Under the pieces are notes generated by a model that was not told the origin of the DNA, ran no database searches, and saw only the letters and a list, made by a program, of their open reading frames with translations. Source: Solwaraspora sp. WMMD406 (GTDB lineage Bacteria > Actinomycetota > Actinomycetes > Mycobacteriales > Micromonosporaceae). From it: DNA of 64,000 nucleotides. Both the position numbers and the translations under genes were made by a program. The stretch is taken from the NCBI RefSeq assembly GCF_029626025.1, contig NZ_JARUBF010000001.1, forward strand, positions 6,790,001 to 6,854,000. Reading direction: 5' to 3'. Position 1 is the stretch's first letter; every line of letters starts with the position of its first letter. This document shows positions 10,623-18,222 of this stretch, piece by piece.

Positions 10623-12056
10623 TCAGGTGGCTGCGACAAGCACCGTCTCCTGTAGCCGGTAGTAGCGGCCGTCGTCGGCGTCCGGGTCGACCGGCAGCCG
10701 GAGCCGTTCGACCACCACGAACCCGTCCTGTACGTACACGTAGCCGGGGGCCCAGTCGGTCATCCGCTCACTCGGCATGATCATGACGAACCGGGACAAC
10801 TCAGCTCCACTGACCGCGTCGAAGGTGATCAACTCCCGGGACGCGGTCAGCACGTGAGCGCGACCCGGCTGCACCGCCAGCAGCCGATCACCGCCGTCCG
10901 CCGGGGCGGCTGCGTCCGTACCGGCCGGGTCGCCGACGGCCGGATCGTCGACGGTGCCGTCAGCGACGTCGTCGGCCGCACCGTCGGCCGACGGGTCCGG
11001 CTGCGGCAGCGGCCTGCGCCACGCCGTCGCACCGGTCCGGACCTCCTGGGCCACCACCTCGCCGGTCACCTGGTCGAGTCGGATCGCCATCCCGTCGACC
11101 AGCAGCGCGTCGACGGAGTCGAGCGAGGCGGCCGACACCGGATCCGGTCCGTCGAGCAGCCAGCCCCGCGACTGCCCCGCCCCGGTGGTACGCAACGCAC
11201 CGCACTCGGAACGGCCCGCCGAACAGCCGAGTGGTTCCACCGCCAGACCGGGACCCGCTCCCTCCGGCTGCCAGGTCTGGGCCAGCTCCCCGGTCGCCAG
11301 GTCGTAGAACTCCACGGTCGGCGGGGCGGCACAGCTGTTGACCAGGGCGAGCTGCCCGCCGGTGGTGGTGAAGCCGGCGTCCCGGCAGGCGTCGCCCTGA
11401 CCGGGCAGCGCGGTCCGCCACAACTGCCGACCGGTCGCCACATCGACGCCGTACACCTCGGAGTCACCGCGCGCCACCACCAGCGACCGCCCATCGGCGG
11501 CGCTGGTCGCCGTGTGCAGGCCCGCCGGGGCGTAGACGGTCTGCGCCCCGGTACGCCGACCGGCGTACCCGGTGTCCGCCGGTGCCGGGCCGGCGGTCCG
11601 CCAGGCCACCTCACCGCTGACCGCGTCGACGGCCACCAGTTCACCGTCGGACCAGCGGCTGACCACAGTGGTGCCGGTCGCCACCACGCCGACCAGCTGT
11701 TCGGGCCATCGGCGGAACGACCAGGCCGGGGTGACCTGGGTCCGCATGTCGATCGGCCCGTCGGCGCGGACCTGACGAGTGGTGGCGTACACCCGCAGGC
11801 GGCCGTCGACCAGCAGCGGCGCGGCGGAGAGCCGGGCCACCGGACCGGGCTGGGCGGTCGGCGGGGACGGCTGGTAGCCGGACGGGGTGACCACTTCGGC
11901 GGGCGCGAGGACCCGATAGGCGATGACGGCGGCGGCGCTCAGCAGCACGAGTCCGGCCAGCACACCGGCGGTGACGAGCTGCCAGCGTGGCCGGGCCCGC
12001 CAGCCGGCGCGGTCTGTGCTGTTCGCGCGGTCCGTGCTGCTCGCTGGCTCCGCCAT
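10623..12056 (-). CDS. Membrane-anchored PQQ-type beta-propeller protein
   Basis: A 477-residue protein with ATG 12056 preceded by GGGAGGAGG. It has a short cytoplasmic Ser/Thr/Arg segment, one transmembrane helix (about 28-50: LVTAGVLAGLVLLSAAAVIAY) and a large outer domain made of propeller blades of the PQQ type (VVSRWSDGELVAVDAVSGEVAWRT, VYGVDVATGRQLWRT, VEFYDLATGELAQTW). An acidic Ala/Asp/Gly insertion lies near residues 355-390. Two Cys pairs (near 225/243 and 278/286) may form disulfides. Same design as the partial gene at 1-1372. Role unknown; no catalytic residues are recognisable. Confidence 0.8.
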   Translation of the reverse strand: MAEPASSTDRANSTDRAGWRARPRWQLVTAGVLAGLVLLSAAAVIAYRVLAPAEVVTPSGYQPSPPTAQPGPVARLSAAPLLVDGRLRVYATTRQVRADGPIDMRTQVTPAWSFRRWPEQLVGVVATGTTVVSRWSDGELVAVDAVSGEVAWRTAGPAPADTGYAGRRTGAQTVYAPAGLHTATSAADGRSLVVARGDSEVYGVDVATGRQLWRTALPGQGDACRDAGFTTTGGQLALVNSCAAPPTVEFYDLATGELAQTWQPEGAGPGLAVEPLGCSAGRSECGALRTTGAGQSRGWLLDGPDPVSAASLDSVDALLVDGMAIRLDQVTGEVVAQEVRTGATAWRRPLPQPDPSADGAADDVADGTVDDPAVGDPAGTDAAAPADGGDRLLAVQPGRAHVLTASRELITFDAVSGAELSRFVMIMPSERMTDWAPGYVYVQDGFVVVERLRLPVDPDADDGRYYRLQETVLVAAT

Positions 12057-12103
12057 CGGTGCACCTCCTCCCGCACCCTACCGAACCAGACAGGGAAAAC
12101 GTC

Positions 12104-12160
12104 GGTCGGCGCTCGGCGGGCGGACGGTCAGCGCTCGGCAGGTCGGCGCTCGGCAGGTCA
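12104..12160. repeat. Short direct repeats GGTC(G/A)GCGCTCGGC
   Basis: Three copies of a 14-bp unit start at 12104, 12126 and 12141, and a partial fourth at 12156, in the 101-bp gap upstream of the propeller gene and overlapping the end of the AHSA1 gene. Probably simple-sequence expansion. Confidence 0.5.
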
Positions 12161-12928
12161 GCGGTCCGCCATCCACTTCTCCCACGCCGGTCCGTACGCG
12201 GCGACGAGCGCGGCCGAGTCGTCGCCGTAGAAGAACATGTCGACGACCGCGCCCCGGCTGGCACCGAAGTCGGCGGCGATGACGCTGGCGACTCCGCCGG
12301 CCGGTTCGTCGACCAGCAGCGTCAGGCCGGTGTCGGCGACGGCGGACACCTGCCCGGCCAGCGGGGGCGCGACCCCGTCACCGACCCGGACCCGGTCGCC
12401 GACGGCTGCCCCGGCCAGCCCGAGGTCGGTGGTCAGCGTCGCCCAGACGTCGGACAGCGACCGGTCCGAATGCGCCCAGGCGCGCAGCGAAGCGCTCGGC
12501 CGGCCGGCGAAGTGGGCCGTGTAGAGGGCCAGCACCCGCAGCGCCTGGGTCCAGCCGGCGGCGGTCGACTCGGCCTGACGTCGTCCGTCCGGGCCGGTGC
12601 CGAAGCCGGACGAGACGATCCGGACCAGGCTGGTCGCCCCGGACACCGCCTCGATCAGGAACTCGGTGGTCGAGGTGATCGGCTCGGCACCTTCGCTCGG
12701 TGCCCATTCCTCGACGTACGCGAATCGGTGTGGCGCCTCGGCGGCGACGATCGTGCCGTCGGAGACCTCGTCGTCGCCGGGGCCGAACCGGTGCCGGACG
12801 GTGCCCGCGTCGATGTCGACCTCGGCGGGCATGAACCAGGCGGAGATGCCGGCGCCGCTGGTCAGCAGCGGCCACAGCTCCTCCGGTGTGCCGGTGACCT
12901 CGGCGGACGCCTCGACAGGGTCGGTCAT
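12158..12928 (-). CDS. SRPBCC/AHSA1-like protein
   Basis: A 256-residue protein. The first 145 residues match the START/Bet v1-like fold of the AHSA1 family: VEASAEVTGTPEELWPLLTSGAGISAWFMPAEVD, then HRFAYVEEW and WTQALRVLALYTAHF at the end of the long C-terminal helix. The remaining 110 residues form a second, shorter domain ending in WEKWMADR. The start overlaps the stop of the ArsR-like gene (ATGA), so the two form an operon; this regulator/AHSA1 pairing is common in actinobacteria. Ligand unknown. Confidence 0.85.
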   Translation of the reverse strand: MTDPVEASAEVTGTPEELWPLLTSGAGISAWFMPAEVDIDAGTVRHRFGPGDDEVSDGTIVAAEAPHRFAYVEEWAPSEGAEPITSTTEFLIEAVSGATSLVRIVSSGFGTGPDGRRQAESTAAGWTQALRVLALYTAHFAGRPSASLRAWAHSDRSLSDVWATLTTDLGLAGAAVGDRVRVGDGVAPPLAGQVSAVADTGLTLLVDEPAGGVASVIAADFGASRGAVVDMFFYGDDSAALVAAYGPAWEKWMADR

Positions 12929-13509
12929 GGCTGCTCCCTCGGGTGGGTGGTCACGGTCAGGCGGTAGTCGTCGCCGACGGTGTCGGCCGACTGGTGGTGC
13001 CGACGGATCACGGCGGCGACGGCGGCGGTGAGGTCGTCGGCGAACGCGGCGCGGGCCTGCGGGGACGCCGCCAGGCGCACCTCGCTGTCCAGCGAGAAGG
13101 TGACGACCCGTGCTCCGCTGGCTTCGGCGCGACGCAGCAGCCGGGTCAGTTCGCGGATGGTACGGGCGGCGAGCGCGATCAGGTAGCGGGCGGATCCCCG
13201 GTCGGCGGTACGGGCGGGGTCGCCGGCCGCGTCGCCGAGCGCGGCCGGCGACACCAGGTACGCTGCGGCGCTGGCGACCAGCAGCCGCTCGGTGAGTCCG
13301 CCGTGCCGGCGTTCGCCGGCGGGCTGGACCAGGCCGTGGTGTTCGAGTGCCCGCAGGTGGTAGTTGGCCCGTTGCCGGGTCAGGCCGGTGCGCCCGGCCA
13401 GTTCGGTGGCGCTGGCCGGCTCGGCGAGCGCGGCCAGCAGCCGCGACCGGGTCGGTTCCAGCGCGGCGACCGCCACCTGCGGATCCTCGATGACTTCGAT
13501 CTCCTGCAC
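12925..13509 (-). CDS. ArsR-like winged-helix regulator
   Basis: Start placed at GTG 13509 (VQEIEVIEDPQVAVAALEP); the upstream open frame crosses the promoter repeats. The 194-residue protein begins with a winged helix (about 10-85): PTRSRLLAALAEPASATELA, recognition helix GLTRQRANYHLRALEHHGLV and a wing with Arg-rich residues. The C-terminal half has a helix with a hydrophobic core and SLDSEVRLAASPQARAAFADDL, a pattern shared with regulators co-encoded with AHSA1 proteins. It overlaps the AHSA1 gene by four bases and probably represses its own operon through the repeats at 13526-13562. Confidence 0.88.
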   Translation of the reverse strand: MQEIEVIEDPQVAVAALEPTRSRLLAALAEPASATELAGRTGLTRQRANYHLRALEHHGLVQPAGERRHGGLTERLLVASAAAYLVSPAALGDAAGDPARTADRGSARYLIALAARTIRELTRLLRRAEASGARVVTFSLDSEVRLAASPQARAAFADDLTAAVAAVIRRHHQSADTVGDDYRLTVTTHPREQP

Positions 13510-13525
13510 GCCGCCAGCCTGCCCC

Positions 13526-13562
13526 TGACAGAGGTTGCTGTCAAGACAAGATCTCCTGTCAA
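13526..13562 (-). promoter_or_regulatory. Promoter/operator with TTGACAG repeats
   Basis: Read on the minus strand there are two copies of TTGACAG, 18 bases apart, and the second copy forms an inverted repeat TGACAG-N6-CTGTCA (13526-13543). The first TTGACA can act as -35. A dyad overlapping the promoter fits autoregulation by the ArsR-like protein starting at 13509. Confidence 0.5.
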
Positions 13563-13614
13563 GCTCGAACGAGCGCTCCGACAGGCTCGGCAACCACCGC
13601 TGGTCGCAGATGGA

Positions 13615-14889
13615 TCACGGGCCGAGCAGGGCCAGCGGGACGACGGCGATCCCGTCCGCACGCCGATACGCCACTGGACCGGTAGTGACGACCGCCGCGT
13701 CCAGCAGGTCCTCACCCATCTGGTCCCGAAGCCATCGCAGGTGCGCGACGTCGTCGTCACCGACGATGGGTGCAAGCTTCACTTCCAGCGCGACGACCCG
13801 CTGATCGGCGCGCTGCACGATCAGGTCGACCTCGTGGCGGCCGTTCCAGGTCCGCAGATGGTGGATCGAGGACTCGGCCGCCTGTGCGTAGACGCGGACA
13901 CACAATGTCACCAGGGATTCGAAAAGCGCGCCCAGCAACGGGCCCATCCGGGGAGTGACCCCCGCAGGGACGGACTCGTTGAGCAACGCCTCCCGACTGG
14001 CACCGAGTAGCCGAGCGGCAAGCGCCGGATCGGCCAAGTGGTGTTTGACGGCGCTGCCGAGCCGGGTGAAGGTGCTCCGGCTCGGCGACCAGCCCGGCAC
14101 CGGATCCAACAGCCACAGCTGGGAAAGCACGTCACGATAGGCGGTGGTAGTGGTCTTGGCGGGCTTGTTGCTCTCGCCCGGCGTCGCCGCGTCGAGGATC
14201 GCCGTGTATGAACTGGTGGTCGCGGTGGCGCTCGCGTACGCCGCCAGCCACCCGCGCAGCGTCTCGGGCCGGCGTACCAGATGTCCCTGCTCTGGAAAGT
14301 CACGCTCCACGATCCGGGCCAGGTAGCCGTCGAGTTGCGCGCGGCGCGCTCTCGACGGCAACTGTCGGATGGCGGGAAACCCTGACCGGACGATCTCCTC
14401 GGCGTAGTCGGCGAGGCTGGCCGGTGATTCGCCGGCGACCTCCGGCCGGCGACCGGACAGCAGGTCACGCAGGCTGACCGTGGGTTCGGCGACCGCCCGC
14501 TCGACAAGGGTCATCGGTCGCATCCGCAGTTGCACGATCCGTCCCGCTCCGGAATGGGTAGGTGCCGAGGTCGGGGTGGCGCTGCCGGTCAGCAGGAACC
14601 TTCCCGGCGACGGATCCCGGTCGACGCTGCGTCGCACCAGGTCCCAGACCGTCGGCTCGCGCTGCCACTCGTCGATGAGGACCGGCCCCTGGACACGGTC
14701 GATGCGCGCCGGGTCAGCACGTAGCAACTCTCGCTGTACGGGGTCGTCCAACGCGACGAGGGTTGCCGCCCGACGCTGCCCCGTCGCTGTCTTGCCCACC
14801 CCCTTCGGCCCCTCGATGCTGATGGCGGGTAGGCCCGGCAGCAGCTCGTCCAACTCCTGGTCAACGACCCTTGTCTGATAGGCACTCAC
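13615..14889 (-). CDS. AAA ATPase with DUF4143 domain
   Basis: A 424-residue protein starting at GTG 14889. The N-terminal P-loop domain has Walker A GPKGVGKT (about 28-35), Walker B PVLIDEWQ and sensor-like LLTGSAT. DUF4143 follows in the middle and C-terminal part (about 190-400): YLARIVERDFPEQG, YRDVLSQLWLLDPVPGW, a LLGALFESLV segment, and a final restriction-endonuclease-like core with EVDLIVQ and VVALEVKLA (the E/D...E-x-K pattern). Members are widespread in mobile and accessory regions; their role is unclear. The gene is convergent to nothing and faces three 23-bp repeats at its 5' end. Confidence 0.9.
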   Translation of the reverse strand: MSAYQTRVVDQELDELLPGLPAISIEGPKGVGKTATGQRRAATLVALDDPVQRELLRADPARIDRVQGPVLIDEWQREPTVWDLVRRSVDRDPSPGRFLLTGSATPTSAPTHSGAGRIVQLRMRPMTLVERAVAEPTVSLRDLLSGRRPEVAGESPASLADYAEEIVRSGFPAIRQLPSRARRAQLDGYLARIVERDFPEQGHLVRRPETLRGWLAAYASATATTSSYTAILDAATPGESNKPAKTTTTAYRDVLSQLWLLDPVPGWSPSRSTFTRLGSAVKHHLADPALAARLLGASREALLNESVPAGVTPRMGPLLGALFESLVTLCVRVYAQAAESSIHHLRTWNGRHEVDLIVQRADQRVVALEVKLAPIVGDDDVAHLRWLRDQMGEDLLDAAVVTTGPVAYRRADGIAVVPLALLGP

Positions 14890-14898
14890 CAGCCAAAA

Positions 14899-14967
14899 CT
14901 ACCTTTCACACATGTTTTACGCTACTTCTCACACGCGTTTCACACTACCTTTCACACATCTCCTGGA
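14899..14967. repeat. Three tandem 23-bp direct repeats upstream of the DUF4143 ATPase gene
   Basis: Units begin at 14899, 14922 and 14945, exactly 23 bp apart, each starting CTAC(C/T)T(T/C)(T/C)CACAC. The first begins nine bases before the GTG start of the ATPase gene. The block is AT-rich compared with its surroundings, and on the minus strand contains GTGTGAAAGGTAG, whose GAAAGG may serve as the ribosome site. Iteron-like spacing suggests protein binding, either autoregulation or a remnant of a mobile element. Confidence 0.65.
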
Positions 14968-14996
14968 CTGCTTTTCCGCCAGGCCTCCGCATTCGG

Positions 14997-15176
14997 TCAG
15001 GGGGCGCTCAGGGCCCAAGCCGGCGGCAGCCGGGCGCCCCGGAACGCCAGATAGCCGCCCGCGACGACACCGACCAGCAGCTCGCCGCCCAGCCCGGCGA
15101 GGGTCGCCCCGGCGGCACCCGCCCGCGGCGGGGAGATCACCGTGGCCAGCGAGCCGCGCCGGGACGCGCACCACAC
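14997..15176 (-). other. Short ORF or gene remnant with one hydrophobic helix
   Basis: A 59-codon frame from GTG 15176 with strongly biased third positions, unlike random shadow frames. It contains one helix (GATLAGLGGELLVGVVAGGYLAF). The upstream frame merges into the aldo/keto reductase antisense-type shadow, so it may be the 3' end of a gene whose front was lost. No ribosome site is evident. Confidence 0.25.
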
Positions 15177-15202
15177 CGTACGCGTACCGGCCCGGGCACC
15201 AG

Positions 15203-16207
15203 TCAGCCGGCGACGTCGAGGCGGGTCAACTGCTCCTCGGTGAGGGTGAGGGCGAGTCCGTCGAACGCGGCGTCCAACTGGTACGGCTTGCTGCCGCCGA
15301 GAATGGGTCGGATGCCCTGCGCCACCAGCCACGCCAGCACCACCTGCCCGCGCGTCGCGCCGGTCTGCTTGACCACGTCGTCGAGCGCGTCCAGCCGGCG
15401 GGTGCTGCCCGGATGGTCGTAGACCTGCGGGATCGACTTGGCCGGGTTGTCGTACGCCCCGGACAGCAGCGGCGTGTAGGCCCACACCTCCATCCGGTAC
15501 GCCTGCGCGATGTCCCACTGTTCGTCGCTGAGCAGCCCGAACGGGTGCTCCACCCCGTCGGGCCGGGTGCCGGGGCGGGCCCGCAGATAGGTGGCGTTGA
15601 GTTGCAGGGCGTCGATCGGCCGGGTACCGGTGGCGGCGGCGCGGGCCCGGGCCCGCTCGACCCGCCAGGCGGGGTGGTTGGAGGCACCGACCCGGCGTAC
15701 GGCACCGGAAGCGGTGAGCTCGCCGACCGCGTCGACGGTCTCCTCGATCGGGACGGCGCGATCCTCCTGGTGCAGCCAGAGCAGGTCGACGTGGTCGACG
15801 CCGAGCCGGTCGAGGCTGCCGGCGAAGGCGTCGCGGATGGCGTACCGGCTCAGGCCGGCGCGGTGGCGCGGCCACGAGCCGGCCCACAGCGGCTCGGCGC
15901 CAACTTTGGTGGCGAGCCGGACCCGGTCGCGGACGCCGGGCCGGGCGGCGAGCCAGCGTCCGATGATCCGCTCGCTGTCGCCGCCCCGGCCGTCGGCGCT
16001 GGCCCAGAACGCGTAGCAGTCGGCGGTGTCGATCCATTCGCCGCCGCGTTCGACGAACCGGTCGAGCAGCGCGAACGACGTCTCCTCGTCGACCGTGGTG
16101 CCGAACATCATCGTGCCCAGCACCAGCGGCGACGCCGGCGCGGGCGGTGCCGGTGCAGCCGATGCGGCGGCGGAGACAGAGTGGTCCGTGGTGTTCTCGT
16201 CGGTCAT
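15203..16207 (-). CDS. Aldo/keto reductase
   Basis: A 334-residue NADPH-dependent oxidoreductase with a TIM-barrel fold, starting at ATG 16207 (MTDENTTD) with GGTGG before it. Family marks: LVLGTMMFGTTVDE near residue 28, the catalytic Asp-Tyr in WIDTADCYAFW, LATKVG with the catalytic lysine, the second-half VDLLWLHQED, RRVGASNHPAWRVERA, and the cofactor end GIRPILGGSKPYQLDAA. It diverges from a MerR regulator over a perfect 20-bp palindrome, so expression is probably induced by that regulator. Substrate unknown, likely an aldehyde or sugar-like carbonyl. Confidence 0.93.
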   Translation of the reverse strand: MTDENTTDHSVSAAASAAPAPPAPASPLVLGTMMFGTTVDEETSFALLDRFVERGGEWIDTADCYAFWASADGRGGDSERIIGRWLAARPGVRDRVRLATKVGAEPLWAGSWPRHRAGLSRYAIRDAFAGSLDRLGVDHVDLLWLHQEDRAVPIEETVDAVGELTASGAVRRVGASNHPAWRVERARARAAATGTRPIDALQLNATYLRARPGTRPDGVEHPFGLLSDEQWDIAQAYRMEVWAYTPLLSGAYDNPAKSIPQVYDHPGSTRRLDALDDVVKQTGATRGQVVLAWLVAQGIRPILGGSKPYQLDAAFDGLALTLTEEQLTRLDVAG

Positions 16208-16213
16208 GCCACC

Positions 16214-16244
16214 ACTTTTCAACTTCGAGTGCACTCGAAGTCAA
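16214..16244 (-). promoter_or_regulatory. MerR-type promoter and operator
   Basis: A perfect 20-bp palindrome at 16222-16241 (arms ACTTCGAGTG / CACTCGAAGT) lies between a -35 TTGACT (16239-16244) and a -10-like AAAAGT (16214-16219) reading towards the aldo/keto reductase. The spacer is 19 bp, longer than normal, as is typical of promoters that MerR proteins activate by twisting the DNA. Confidence 0.7.
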
Positions 16245-16261
16245 CCGGTATCGTCGCCGGC

Positions 16262-16642
16262 ATGACGGCCTACTCTCCGGCGCAGGCGGCGGCCCGGTCC
16301 GGCTTCACCCTGCACACCTTGCGCTACTACGAGCGAGAAGGGATCCTGCCGCCGGTGGCGCGCGACTCGGTCGGACGGCGGGTCTACAGCGACGACGACC
16401 TGGCCACCCTGGGCTTTCTGCGCTGCCTGCGCGACACCGGCATGCCGATCGAACTGCTCCGCCGCTACGGCGAGCTGTGCCAGGACCCGGGCACCGTCCC
16501 GGAGCGGATCGCGCTGCTGCGCGAACACGCCGCCGCCGTCGAGGCGCAGATCGCCCAGCTGCAGCGTTGGCGGGTCCGGATCGGTGACAAGCTCGCCTGG
16601 TACGCCGACCAGGCCGACGGTACGTCGGCGGCCGAGGAGTAG
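16262..16642 (+). CDS. MerR-family transcriptional regulator
   Basis: A 126-residue protein starting at ATG 16262. The N-terminal HTH is typical: YSPAQAAARSGFTLHTLRYYEREGILPPVARDSVGRRVYSDDDLATLGFLRCLRDTGMPI is read across residues 3-60, followed by the long dimer helix PERIALLREHAAAVEAQIAQLQRWRVRIGDKLAWY. No metal-binding Cys residues are present, so it is of the organic-ligand or redox-independent type. It faces the aldo/keto reductase gene over its operator. Its last codons GCC GAG GAG TAG are repeated 21 bases downstream, in the same frame, at the broken front of the ferritin-like gene. Confidence 0.92.
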   Translation: MTAYSPAQAAARSGFTLHTLRYYEREGILPPVARDSVGRRVYSDDDLATLGFLRCLRDTGMPIELLRRYGELCQDPGTVPERIALLREHAAAVEAQIAQLQRWRVRIGDKLAWYADQADGTSAAEE

Positions 16643-16663
16643 CCACAGATCGCCGAGGAGTAG

Positions 16664-17518
16664 CGGCAGAACTACAAGTTCGGGCTGCTGGAGGACTTCG
16701 ACCACCTGTACCGCTACTCCAACTTGTACGAGCTGACCCAGGGCAAGAAGGCGCAGGCGATCGTCGACTACCTGACCGAGGTCATGCCGGGGCGGCCGAC
16801 GGCACACCACCACCGCCACCCCGCGGACAACATTCGCAAGCACTACGACAAGCACACTGTCGATCCGCTGTCGCGGATGCACGCGATCACGATCACGGCC
16901 GCCGAGCAGCAGACGATGACCTACTACATGAACGTGGGGCCGGAGTTCGTCGAGCCGATCGCCCGCAGTCTCTATCTGGAGATCGCGATGGTCGAGGAAG
17001 AACACGTCACACAGTACGAGTCGATGATCGACCCGGCGGAAAGCTGGCTGGAGCAGCTCGTCCACCACGAGTACAACGAGTGCTACCTGTACTGGTCGTT
17101 CGCGCAGGACGAGGACGACCGCCGGATCAAGCAGCTCTGGGAACTCAATCTGGCGATGGAGATCGAGCAGCTGAAGGTGGCGGCCGACCTGCTGCGCCGC
17201 TACGACGGCCGGGAGCCGGAGCAGATCCTGCCGGCCGAGATGCCACAGCCGACAAAGTTCCAGCCGAACAAGGAGTTCATCCGCGAGGTCATCGCCGAAC
17301 AGGTGGACGTCACCACCTTCGGCACCGGCTTCGTCGCCGAGTGGCCGGACCGCTACATCAAGCACATGGCGACGGTCAACGCCGGCGGCGCGCCGAGCGA
17401 GCAGGTCATCGAGGAGAACGCGCTGCGCAACGGCAGGGAGTACCGCAACATGACCGAGGGCCCGTACCCAGTCGAGCGGTACGCCCACGAAAAGGTCCGA
17501 GAGGAGGTCGCGCGATGA
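16664..17518 (+). CDS. Ferritin-like diiron protein, 5'-truncated (possible pseudogene)
   Basis: Helical, His/Glu-rich protein. Residues EEEHVTQYE and HHEYNECYLYW and the helix ELNLAMEIEQLKVAADLL fit a ferritin-like four-helix diiron fold. The frame is protein-like from at least 16664 (RQNYKFGLLEDFDHLYRYSN), directly after a TAG at 16661-16663, and the only usable start is TTG 16724, which would cut into that conserved-looking part. The codons before the TAG (PQIAEE) also read on from this protein, so the front seems to have been lost or a sense codon mutated to TAG. The stop overlaps the next gene (ATGA), which has its own AGGAGG inside this gene. It may be translated in shortened form. Confidence 0.6.
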   Translation, partial: RQNYKFGLLEDFDHLYRYSNLYELTQGKKAQAIVDYLTEVMPGRPTAHHHRHPADNIRKHYDKHTVDPLSRMHAITITAAEQQTMTYYMNVGPEFVEPIARSLYLEIAMVEEEHVTQYESMIDPAESWLEQLVHHEYNECYLYWSFAQDEDDRRIKQLWELNLAMEIEQLKVAADLLRRYDGREPEQILPAEMPQPTKFQPNKEFIREVIAEQVDVTTFGTGFVAEWPDRYIKHMATVNAGGAPSEQVIEENALRNGREYRNMTEGPYPVERYAHEKVREEVAR

Positions 17519-18210
17519 CGCGCAGCGCTGTCCGCGCCGAGACGGGTGCCACCATCAAGCCCGGCCCGATGGTGACGGCGGTGCCGGAGCGGGCCGTGGA
17601 CGACGACCAGCTCGCCGCCTTCGCCGCCGGCAGTGGCCTGAACGGAGCATTCCTGGCCGATCAGCTCTCGGCGTGGATGACCCACGACCTGATGGGGGTC
17701 TGCCTGTTCAGCATGCTGGCCCGGCGCACCCCGAATCCGATCCTGGCCGGCCTGTACGACCGGCTGAAGTCGTCGGCCACCGAGCAGGCACGGACGTGGG
17801 AAGAGCTGGTCGGCAACCTGGGCGGCAATCCCCGGTACGTCAGCCCGACGGCCCGGATGACCGGCGGGATGGACGAGAAGATCACCGGGTCGTTCCTGCT
17901 CAACGGCTCCGGCGACGAGCTGACCTTCGAAACGGCCGGTCTGAACGCCGCCTTCGCCGCCCTCTCGCTCGATCTGCTCAACGCCTGCGCGCTGGCGAAC
18001 TGCGCGGAGAAAGCCAACGACGGCCAGGCCAAGCAGGTCATGCGGGCGGCGGCCGAGCGACTCACCGGTACGGCACAGAAGGGCCTGTCCGAGGTGGAAA
18101 AGGCGTTGAGCGCCAGCATGTTCCTGCAGGTCAGCAGCAGTTCGACACAGAAGATGATGCAGGGCGTGGACAAGGCCGCCAACAAGATCAGGAACGTACT
18201 GCGGTCGTAG
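17515..18210 (+). CDS. Ferritin-like domain protein
   Basis: A 231-residue, mainly helical protein starting at ATG 17515, with AGGAGG eight bases upstream and a four-base overlap with the preceding ferritin-like gene. Helices include NGAFLADQLSAWMTHDLMGVCLFSMLARR, ILAGLYDRLKSSATEQARTWEELV and LNAAFAALSLDLLNACALANCAEKAND, with scattered His and Glu residues but no complete E-x-x-H diiron set that I can identify. The coupled arrangement implies that the two proteins worked together, perhaps as a hetero-oligomer. Function unknown. Confidence 0.75.
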   Translation: MTRSAVRAETGATIKPGPMVTAVPERAVDDDQLAAFAAGSGLNGAFLADQLSAWMTHDLMGVCLFSMLARRTPNPILAGLYDRLKSSATEQARTWEELVGNLGGNPRYVSPTARMTGGMDEKITGSFLLNGSGDELTFETAGLNAAFAALSLDLLNACALANCAEKANDGQAKQVMRAAAERLTGTAQKGLSEVEKALSASMFLQVSSSSTQKMMQGVDKAANKIRNVLRS

Positions 18211-18222
18211 TCTCCACCCGGC

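Noticed and set aside
14899-14967. The 23-bp repeats as a CRISPR or insertion-sequence end
   Set aside because: There are only three contiguous units, no spacers, no transposase and no inverted copy on the other side of the ATPase gene.
14912-16261. Long N-terminal extension of the MerR gene frame to 14912
   Set aside because: It runs opposite the aldo/keto reductase and the operator; only the part from ATG 16262 looks like protein and has the MerR start.
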